Of a stretch of 64,000 nt of DNA, positions 52,486 through 59,805 are shown piece after piece. Every line of letters starts with the position of its first letter. Position 1 is the stretch's first letter. The notes below the pieces were generated by a model. The model made no database searches and was not told the DNA's origin. It saw only the letters and a program-made list of their open reading frames with translations. Source of the stretch: Crocinitomicaceae bacterium (GTDB taxonomy: Bacteria > Bacteroidota > Bacteroidia > Flavobacteriales_D > Crocinitomicaceae). The DNA lies in contig JAKVAQ010000001.1 in NCBI GenBank assembly GCA_022447665.1, positions 138,830 through 202,829 of the forward strand. Direction: 5' to 3'. Made by a program: the position numbers and the translations under genes.

Positions 52486-53621
52486 TGGAAGAACAAAATA
52501 ATGAAAACCTCCCTCAAGATGGGGAGAACACAAATCCACAGAACGAAAACACAAACCCTCCTGCAAACGAGGGCAATCCTGAGGAGTCTACTACTGGTCA
52601 GCCTGAACAAGAAGACATGCTGGGGCAAACCAACTATGCCCAACAAGCCAGCCAGATGTTCTCATCCGGCTTAAACCTTGGATTCATACATGAAAAGGTA
52701 AATGCCTGTAGAAATGAGATTAAGAAGTTTGTAATTGGACAACACGACATGGTTGACCTTTTGCTAATCAGTATCTTTTCAAATGGCCATGTATTACTAG
52801 AAGGTGTTCCTGGAGTTGCAAAAACTCTTACAGCAAAGGTCTTGTCTAAAACCCTTTCTGTTGATTTTAGCAGAATTCAGTTTACGCCAGACCTTATGCC
52901 ATCTGATGTATTAGGAACATCTGTATACAACCTCAAGGACAGCCAGTTCTCATTTAAAAAAGGCCCAATATTTACCAATGTTGTACTTATTGATGAGATT
53001 AACCGTGCCCCAGCGAAAACTCAAGCAGCACTGTTTGAAGTAATGGAAGAACGTCAAATTTCATATGATGGTGAAGTATATAAAATGTCCTTTCCTTTTC
53101 TTGTACTGGCGACTCAAAATCCTGTTGAACAAGAAGGAACTTATAATTTACCAGAGGCCCAATTAGACCGTTTCTTGTTTAAAATTAAGATTGATTATCC
53201 TAAGCTCGAGGAGGAAAAAGAAATCTTAAATCGCTACAAAAACAATGTTGGCTCACCTGATTTCTCCCAAATTTCTGATGTATTCAATGCAGAAGAGTTG
53301 AAGAAAGTTCAGGAGTTAGTGGAGCAAGTAAAAATTGAAGATCAAATCTTAAATTATATTGCTTCTATTACCGATAAAACTAGAAATCACGCCAAGCTTT
53401 ATTTAGGTGGTTCACCAAGAGCTTCATTGGCTATGCTTAAAGCATCAAAAGCGTTCGCGGCTATACGAGGAAGAGACTTTGTTATTCCTGACGACGTACA
53501 GTTTGTGGCGCCCCATGTTTTAAATCATCGTTTAATCCTGACGCCTGAGGCAGAAATGGAGGGAATGAGTTCGGAAGATGTAGTAACCGAAATATTAGCT
53601 GAAGTAGAAGTACCACGTTAG
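52482..53621 (+). CDS. MoxR family AAA ATPase
   Basis: The 379-residue protein overlaps the preceding gene by four bases. After a 55-residue Asn/Glu/Pro-rich N-terminal tail it has the MoxR AAA core: Walker A GVPGVAKT at about 108-115, Walker B VVLIDEINRAPAK at about 167-179, sensor ATQNPVEQEGTYNLPEAQLD and arginine finger region. MoxR ATPases act as chaperones that activate or assemble vWA- or DUF58-containing partners, here the DUF58 protein encoded next. The acidic low-complexity tail is unusual. Confidence 0.92.
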   Translation: MMEEQNNENLPQDGENTNPQNENTNPPANEGNPEESTTGQPEQEDMLGQTNYAQQASQMFSSGLNLGFIHEKVNACRNEIKKFVIGQHDMVDLLLISIFSNGHVLLEGVPGVAKTLTAKVLSKTLSVDFSRIQFTPDLMPSDVLGTSVYNLKDSQFSFKKGPIFTNVVLIDEINRAPAKTQAALFEVMEERQISYDGEVYKMSFPFLVLATQNPVEQEGTYNLPEAQLDRFLFKIKIDYPKLEEEKEILNRYKNNVGSPDFSQISDVFNAEELKKVQELVEQVKIEDQILNYIASITDKTRNHAKLYLGGSPRASLAMLKASKAFAAIRGRDFVIPDDVQFVAPHVLNHRLILTPEAEMEGMSSEDVVTEILAEVEVPR

Positions 53622-54949
53622 TGAGATTATTTAAAGGATTATTCCTAACATATCGTTTTTTCTTAGCGCTTCTAATTGTCGTGATAGTATTTGTAGTGGG
53701 ATTTGTATTCCCATTTGTATTTATTCTTGCACAAGGTTTATTGGCAGTAATAGCCGCAGTATTAGTACTCGAAATATTCGTGCTTTTTATAATTAAGAGC
53801 CCTTTAAAAGGCGAAAGGGAAGTGGCGAATCAAATCTCTATGGGTGATGAGAATAAAGTTGTTCTCAGAATTCGCAATGGGTTTAAATTTCCGGTCACGA
53901 TTAAAACGTACGATAATCTACCGGTTCAATTTCAGGTACGTAATCGCTATTACAAATCACTATTTATGCCCAGTGGTGCTAGATCCTACACGTATTTTGT
54001 TAGACCCGAAGACAGAGGGGAATATTTCTTTGATGACATTTATTCCTTCGTTTCAATCCTCGTTGGATTTGCCCAGCGAAAAGTTGTAATTCCAGCCAAA
54101 CAAAAAGTTGTTTCCTATCCTTCCATTATACAAATGAAGAAGTATGAGCTAAAAGTATTCTCTAAAACTGCTCAGCAAGGAATTAAAAAAATTAGAAGGC
54201 TAGGTCATAATAACGAATTTGAACAGATTAAATATTATGTTCAAGGGGATGATATCAGAACCATTAACTGGAAAGCGACCAGTAGAATGAATGAGTTAAT
54301 GGTAAATCAGTATCAAGATGAACGTGCCCAAAATGTCTATTCCATCATCGACAAAAGTAGGGCTATGCGTATGCCATTTGATGACCTCACTCTTCTAGAC
54401 CATTCGATTAATTCAACCCTTGCATTTTCAAATATTTGCCTAAGGAAAGGAGATAAAGTTGGGTTAATGACCTTTAGTGATAAACTAGGTTCAAAAATAG
54501 CGGCCGAACGCTCTTCCAATCAGTTACAGCGTATAATTGAGATACTTTACAAACAAAAGACACGTTTCCTAGAATCAAACTATGAGCTTCTCTATCAAGC
54601 GGTAAGAACTCATATAAAAGGGCGAAGTCTAATTATGCTTTACTCCAATATTGAATCAGAATATGCTTTAAAGCGTGTACTTCCTTTATTGAAGAAAATA
54701 AATCAACAACATGTATTATGCGTGATCTTTTTCCAAAACACCGAAATTGCAAAGGTGAGTGAAATGGAGCCAAAACACGTGCGAGATATTTATACCAAAA
54801 CATTTGCAGAGAAGTATGCCATGGACAAGAAAAAGATTGCCATGGAACTCAGAAAGCATAATATTCAGGCAGTGCTTACAACACCCCAAAACCTAACCAT
54901 TGATACTATCAATAAATATTTAGAACTTAAAGCGAAAGGAGCAATCTAA
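53621..54949 (+). CDS. DUF58 domain-containing protein
   Basis: Translation starts at a GTG overlapping the moxR stop by one base. The 442-residue product has two membrane helices (residues about 8-55) and a DUF58 domain with the signature QGIKKIRRLGHNNEFEQIKY, YVQGDDIRTINWKATSRMNE and LMVNQYQDERAQNVYSIID, a vWA-like fold. DUF58 proteins are the usual MoxR partners. Its stop overlaps the start of the SiaB-like gene (TAATG), which ties the signalling genes to this operon. Confidence 0.9.
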   Translation: MRLFKGLFLTYRFFLALLIVVIVFVVGFVFPFVFILAQGLLAVIAAVLVLEIFVLFIIKSPLKGEREVANQISMGDENKVVLRIRNGFKFPVTIKTYDNLPVQFQVRNRYYKSLFMPSGARSYTYFVRPEDRGEYFFDDIYSFVSILVGFAQRKVVIPAKQKVVSYPSIIQMKKYELKVFSKTAQQGIKKIRRLGHNNEFEQIKYYVQGDDIRTINWKATSRMNELMVNQYQDERAQNVYSIIDKSRAMRMPFDDLTLLDHSINSTLAFSNICLRKGDKVGLMTFSDKLGSKIAAERSSNQLQRIIEILYKQKTRFLESNYELLYQAVRTHIKGRSLIMLYSNIESEYALKRVLPLLKKINQQHVLCVIFFQNTEIAKVSEMEPKHVRDIYTKTFAEKYAMDKKKIAMELRKHNIQAVLTTPQNLTIDTINKYLELKAKGAI

Positions 54950-56019
54950 TGGACAGCTTTGAATTGGACCTAATATTAAAAGAAGATGACTTCTCCATGA
55001 TATATAGGGGTGAATTCAATGATGAAATGACCTATGAATTAATGGAGCTTCTAAACTCTGGTATTAATGATAAAAAGTGGGTTAGAAAACGCCTTTCTTA
55101 TTTGGTAGCAGAATGTTTTCAGAATGTAATTCGCCATGCTGATACTGAAAATAGCGATAAGCCCGACCCTATTCTAATCACACGTAAGAAAAAGGGAAAC
55201 CACTTCATTACATCGATAAACTTAGTTGAGAATTCAGAAATTGAGAAACTAAATGAAATGCTATCTGCTTTAAACAAATTAGATGATAGCAATATTGATG
55301 AAGCTTTCCATGAAGCCTTACAGAAAAATCAAATGAGTGAAAAAGGTGGTGCTGGATTAGGCTTAATTGAAATGGCAAGGAAAACCAAGAATCCGCTCCA
55401 ACATGAGTTTTTACCATACAGTGATGATGAGTCTATCTTTGTGCTTCAACTAAAAATGACCTCTCCTGATCAAGAACCAATAACAATGTCTATACAAGAA
55501 AGTATGGATGTGTATAATGAGATTATTTCAAGGAATATTGTGCTGCTGCGAAAAGGAAATTTCAAGCAAGAGAGTTTAATGCCTGTGTTTAATCTATTTG
55601 AAGCTAATCTTGCTTATAATGATGAAGACTTAAAAATCAGAAAAAAGGGGCTGTATATTTTAATTGAAATGCTTCAAAATATTGCCAGACACGGTAAAAC
55701 AACAGGTGAAGAACATGAAGGAATATTTATTCTTTCTATTGACAATAATGAGAAGTATAGTATAGAAACTGGAAACTCAGTTGATCGCGAACATGGAGTG
55801 AGTCTAGAACGGGATTTAACCGAACTTGCAGGGTTTGACAAAATTCAACTGAACAAAAGATATAAACATCAATTAATGAGCGAAAATCCTCAAGCGGGAG
55901 AAGGTGCAGGGATAGGAATTATAGAAATGTTTAGAAATTGTGATGGAAATGTTCAATTTAATTTTGAATCTTTGCCTAACGACGCTTTATTTTTCTCAAT
56001 TAAAGTTTTGTTGAATTAA
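54949..56019 (+). CDS. SiaB-like protein kinase with two tandem ATPase domains (DUF6272)
   Basis: The 356-residue protein contains two copies of a GHKL-type ATPase domain. The first has an N-box VAECFQNVIRHAD (about 52-64) and G-box EKGGAGLGLIEMARK (about 131-145); the second has LIEMLQNIARHGK (about 238-250) and GEGAGIGIIEMFRN (about 317-330). SiaB of Pseudomonas, the reference kinase that phosphorylates SiaC, has one such domain. A tandem form may be an internal dimer or combine one active and one regulatory domain. It is translationally coupled to DUF58 and lies two bases ahead of the SiaC-like gene. Confidence 0.8.
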   Translation: MDSFELDLILKEDDFSMIYRGEFNDEMTYELMELLNSGINDKKWVRKRLSYLVAECFQNVIRHADTENSDKPDPILITRKKKGNHFITSINLVENSEIEKLNEMLSALNKLDDSNIDEAFHEALQKNQMSEKGGAGLGLIEMARKTKNPLQHEFLPYSDDESIFVLQLKMTSPDQEPITMSIQESMDVYNEIISRNIVLLRKGNFKQESLMPVFNLFEANLAYNDEDLKIRKKGLYILIEMLQNIARHGKTTGEEHEGIFILSIDNNEKYSIETGNSVDREHGVSLERDLTELAGFDKIQLNKRYKHQLMSENPQAGEGAGIGIIEMFRNCDGNVQFNFESLPNDALFFSIKVLLN

Positions 56020-56021
56020 CG

Positions 56022-56396
56022 ATGGAACCAATTTGCCTTAACCCAACTGAGACTACTCCAGAGGTAGTTTTCGATAAGAAAGCTGGTATCTTTAAAATTA
56101 CTGGGCGTTCTTTTCCTGAGGATTCCTTGACTTTTTATAAGCCTTTGCTAAACTGGTTAATGGAGTATTCTGAAGATGCGAACGATCCAACTGTATTAGA
56201 AGTTCAATTAGAATACTTCAATTCTGGTTCTTTAAAACAAGTATTCAAATTGCTTTATGTAATTGAAGACATAATGGAACTGGGCAAAGAATCAAAAGTG
56301 ATTTGGCATTACAAGAAGAATGATGAGCTTATGCTTCAGAAAGGACAAGAATTTCAGAAGTTCTTGGAAGTTCCTGTGGAATTAGTTGAGCACTAA
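56022..56396 (+). CDS. SiaC-like regulatory phosphoprotein (DUF1987)
   Basis: The 124-residue cytosolic protein matches DUF1987/SiaC: CLNPTETTPEVVFDKKAGIF, then FKITGRSFPEDSLTFYKPLL and LEVQLEYFNSGSLKQVFKLL. In Pseudomonas SiaC a Thr in the corresponding loop is phosphorylated by SiaB and dephosphorylated by SiaA; here the loop reads NSGS (about residues 67-70), so Ser68 or Ser70 would be the acceptor. The gene directly follows the SiaB-like gene and converges with the SiaA-like phosphatase gene, overlapping it by four bases. Confidence 0.85.
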   Translation: MEPICLNPTETTPEVVFDKKAGIFKITGRSFPEDSLTFYKPLLNWLMEYSEDANDPTVLEVQLEYFNSGSLKQVFKLLYVIEDIMELGKESKVIWHYKKNDELMLQKGQEFQKFLEVPVELVEH

Positions 56397-58228
56397 ATTT
56401 CTACTCCAATTACTAATACATCATCAATTTGTTCTCGATTGCCTTTCCAATTATTAAAGGTGGTTTCTAGTTTATTATATCGCTGATCTAGCGGTATCGA
56501 TTGTAATTCTAACAATAAAGATTTAAACCTTCCAAGATTAAATTTTTCGTCAGTTGTACCTCCAAATTGGTCCATATAACCATCAGAGAATAAATACACC
56601 CCATCAGACTTTTCTAATTGAAAACTCTCTAGGTTAAAGTCTACCTCTTTTTTAATTCTATTTCTTACTGTCCCCCCTATACCTTGTAGTTTGGCATCTA
56701 ATTCAATTACTTCCCCATTTCTAACGATATAGGCAGGGTTCATTGCGCCGGCAAAATCAAGTTTTAAAGTAGAATCATTTAAAACACAAATGGCCATATC
56801 CATCCCATCATCTGATAGGTCATCTTCATGATTCACTTCATGTAATGCTTCCACTACCCCTTTATGAAGCTCACTTAAAATCTTATCTGGTTCAGTTATC
56901 TTTTTTTCCTTAATAATTTGATTCATTAAGGTATTCCCAATTAATGACATAAATGCTCCAGGAACCCCATGGCCGGTACAATCAATGGCCGCAAATATAA
57001 TTTTATCACCAATCTTATTTACCCAGTAAAAATCTCCGCTTACAATATCCAGGGGCTTATAAAACAATACCGGATTAGGTAAGAAAGCATTCATCATTTC
57101 CGGAGCCAATAATATAGACTTTTGAATACGTTCTGCGTAGAGAATACTATCGTTGATTTTTTTGTTTTTGGCCGCTAAAATTAGATTTGCCTTCTTTTTA
57201 TCTCTAGCCGATTTGAACACTAAAAATCCTACAATTAATAAGGCCAATATCAATACAATACCAAGATAAATAACATTTTGTTGAGCCGATAATTTAGCGT
57301 TTTGTTCATCAATATATTTATGCGCGGCATCTAACTCTCTTTCCGCTGCTAAGAGAAGTTCTTCTCTTGCCTTAATCATTAAGAAGTCCTCCTCCGTAAC
57401 AGCGAAAGACTTATCCTTTTCTAATTGATCCCATGCATTCTTTAGTTCCTGTTCACGATTTGTTATATCGGTGAACGTTAAGCCTTCTAGCGACTTGAAG
57501 GCTTTTATTTTTACCTTTTCAAAATTGCCCAAAGTGGTGCTTTCATCAATCGTCTCAATTACATCCTCGGTATCGTCCGTAGTATAATTATTCTTCTTTT
57601 TTGTATTGTTTTTAACCACTTCATTTCCTTCATCATCAACTTCAATGTCTACATTTTTTGACGCATTCTTATTCAATGAATTCGTGATAAGATCAACAGG
57701 TGCACTATCCTCAATATTTTTAAAAAGTCTTTCCTTCTTTGAAAATTCTGTAGGAACAAAGTAAAATTTACTCGAAGAATTATTGAATTTCACTGTTCCA
57801 AAGGATGAACCGTTGTCAATAGCAGCCTTACTTTTAAATTCGTTAAGAATTAACTCGACGTGATCCAATACCAAACCTACCTCAACTAAGGATTCATCGA
57901 TTCCCGTTAAATCAAGTGTAATAGCACTTTTGGCATAATCGCTTTTAGTGTACGTTAGCAAGTACTTTTTACCCAGTTCTAATTTAAGCGCATATTCCCC
58001 ACCTACACCTGTTTTAGTTGATGTAACTTTGGATCCATTAGAAGTTACTTCCATGTTAACACCAGCAACGCTTCCGTGAATTTCTATAGAACCTTTTTTG
58101 AAAATCCCCTTTCCTGGGTCATATTCATAACCTAATACCGTTCCCTCCAGATTAAGATATCCTGGTGATCGTTGCGCTATGGTGGCGAAAGATAAAAGAA
58201 GAGTAAATAAAAATGCTAGAAATTTCAT
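56393..58228 (-). CDS. membrane SpoIIE-family protein phosphatase (SiaA-like)
   Basis: The 611-residue protein has a signal peptide (ending TIAQR), a periplasmic carboxypeptidase-regulatory-like domain (VTSTKTGVGGEYALKLELGK), an acidic linker, a coiled coil, a membrane helix (VIYLGIVLILALLIVGFLVF, about 318-337) and a SpoIIE/PP2C domain from about 365 (ILYAERIQKSILLAPEMM, DIVSGDFYWVNK, AAIDCTGHGVPGAFMSLIGN, LFSDGYMDQFGG). The Asp residues that bind manganese are in place, so it should be active. Its place facing siaBC makes it the likely phosphatase for the SiaC-like protein, with periplasmic input. Confidence 0.88.
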   Translation of the reverse strand: MKFLAFLFTLLLSFATIAQRSPGYLNLEGTVLGYEYDPGKGIFKKGSIEIHGSVAGVNMEVTSNGSKVTSTKTGVGGEYALKLELGKKYLLTYTKSDYAKSAITLDLTGIDESLVEVGLVLDHVELILNEFKSKAAIDNGSSFGTVKFNNSSSKFYFVPTEFSKKERLFKNIEDSAPVDLITNSLNKNASKNVDIEVDDEGNEVVKNNTKKKNNYTTDDTEDVIETIDESTTLGNFEKVKIKAFKSLEGLTFTDITNREQELKNAWDQLEKDKSFAVTEEDFLMIKAREELLLAAERELDAAHKYIDEQNAKLSAQQNVIYLGIVLILALLIVGFLVFKSARDKKKANLILAAKNKKINDSILYAERIQKSILLAPEMMNAFLPNPVLFYKPLDIVSGDFYWVNKIGDKIIFAAIDCTGHGVPGAFMSLIGNTLMNQIIKEKKITEPDKILSELHKGVVEALHEVNHEDDLSDDGMDMAICVLNDSTLKLDFAGAMNPAYIVRNGEVIELDAKLQGIGGTVRNRIKKEVDFNLESFQLEKSDGVYLFSDGYMDQFGGTTDEKFNLGRFKSLLLELQSIPLDQRYNKLETTFNNWKGNREQIDDVLVIGVEI

Positions 58229-58290
58229 TGCACTGGGTTTTTCTCAAATTTACACAATGAAGTTTAACAATTAAGAAAAGAAGAGTTGTT

Positions 58291-59715
58291 CTAGGCGTTT
58301 TTAAAGGTAAACGAATACTCTGTGCGCCCTTTTTGCTTATCTAAAACGTATTTCCCCTCAAGCTGTTCCGTAAAAACGTCAATCAATGAAGTTCCAAAAG
58401 AATCAACCTGATCATTCTCTACCCAATTGCCATTATCCAAATATTTTAAGTAAGAACTTTCGTTGTCTTGCTTAAAATCTATGTTTATCATTGGATGATT
58501 TATTGCCTTGAACGCATGCCTTAGACTATTCATTATGAGCTCATTCAAAATAAGCGCTAACGGTACAATAGAGACCAAATTCATACCACTATTGTCTGTG
58601 CTAATGTTTAAATCAACCTCCTTATTCCCTTGAAATCCAGCAATAATTTCTCTGGCTAAACCTTCTGTATACTCATGTACCGAAACCGCTCCAAGATCCG
58701 AAGATTTATACAAACGTTCATGAACTTGAGAAATGGCTCTGATCCTTTGATTTGCATCGTTTAAAGAACGCTGAACAGATTCGTTTTCTGCTGTATTCGC
58801 CTGTAAACGAAGCATACTTGTAATAATTTGCAGATTGTTTTTTACACGATGGTGAACCTCTTGAAACAAAATTTCCTTTTGTAAGAGCGATTCTCTTAAT
58901 TGCTCCTCATTGTACTTGCGTTGAAAGAAAACGGGAACATCATATTCTCCTTTATTACTCTGATAAACCTTTTCCTCCTCTAAATATTCCTGTATTCTAT
59001 CGGGCGGTGCCATGATAAAAGTACAACTATCATCACCTTTCGCTTCGCAAGAAATTTCTACAGCCGTAAGCGGTATTCCAAAGCTCTCAGCACACCAACC
59101 AGAAGAATAACCGGTATTCATTATGCACACAGGGAAGTTAGGCTTCCGGCCTGCTTTAATCCAAGATTGCGCTTCAAACGAATTATGATGATGGTATTTT
59201 AAAAAGAAGTTCTCATCTGGACTCGGATTACTTTCAGGGAGGATTTCAACATTTGCCCATCCAGTATACGCAAAATGGATAGGACCCGCAGAAAGCTTCT
59301 GAATAGGATCTTTCAAATCCATCTTTTTATGAAATGCCTTCGCATCTTCTTTACCGAGTACGTGCGCAATATCGAATAAAAAGTTCTGTCCAATTGCTAG
59401 CGCTTCTTCATCCGAGCGATTTGCATATAATTCCCTGAAAACGTCCATAAATTCGTAAGAGAGTGCTGCGCTTCGAATCAATAAATAGCGCTCGCCATTG
59501 ATTGTAATTTCGCCATTTTGAGCCACCTTTTCATTCTCGGTAAAATAGCGACGCACATTATTCTCTGCTTCTACAAAAATCTCCTTGAATTGGTCGGGAA
59601 CAGTAACGGTCTTCGTGATTGCCAAAAAATTAAGCTCATCCTTAAGCTTTTCATTTTCAGTTTTCAATTCATTGATTTCTAACTTGAGCGTTTCTATGTC
59701 TTCAAGTTCTTGCAT
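58291..59715 (-). CDS. V4R/XylR_N-domain sensor histidine kinase (HisKA_2)
   Basis: The 474-residue cytosolic protein opens with a coiled coil (ETLKLEINELKTENEKLKDE), followed by a XylR_N/V4R-type ligand-binding region (about 60-235) with GYSSGWCAESFGIPLTAVEI, CEAKGDDSCTFIMAPPDRI at its end. The kinase part has the HisKA_2 phosphoacceptor block EVHHRVKNNLQIITSMLRLQ (His about 286-287), an N-box LNELIMNSLRHAF and a degenerate G-box DNGNWVEND. V4R domains bind small molecules through Cys-rich pockets; the ligand is unknown. No response regulator is adjacent. It lies 62 bases upstream of the SiaA-like gene on the same strand. Confidence 0.85.
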   Translation of the reverse strand: MQELEDIETLKLEINELKTENEKLKDELNFLAITKTVTVPDQFKEIFVEAENNVRRYFTENEKVAQNGEITINGERYLLIRSAALSYEFMDVFRELYANRSDEEALAIGQNFLFDIAHVLGKEDAKAFHKKMDLKDPIQKLSAGPIHFAYTGWANVEILPESNPSPDENFFLKYHHHNSFEAQSWIKAGRKPNFPVCIMNTGYSSGWCAESFGIPLTAVEISCEAKGDDSCTFIMAPPDRIQEYLEEEKVYQSNKGEYDVPVFFQRKYNEEQLRESLLQKEILFQEVHHRVKNNLQIITSMLRLQANTAENESVQRSLNDANQRIRAISQVHERLYKSSDLGAVSVHEYTEGLAREIIAGFQGNKEVDLNISTDNSGMNLVSIVPLALILNELIMNSLRHAFKAINHPMINIDFKQDNESSYLKYLDNGNWVENDQVDSFGTSLIDVFTEQLEGKYVLDKQKGRTEYSFTFKNA

Positions 59716-59805
59716 AAGATCGTTATCAATAGGAGTAAAAGCAAGTTAGAAATAAATAAGTTTTATTCCAAGGAAGTAGAAAGAACATATCAAAGCAAGT
59801 ATTTG

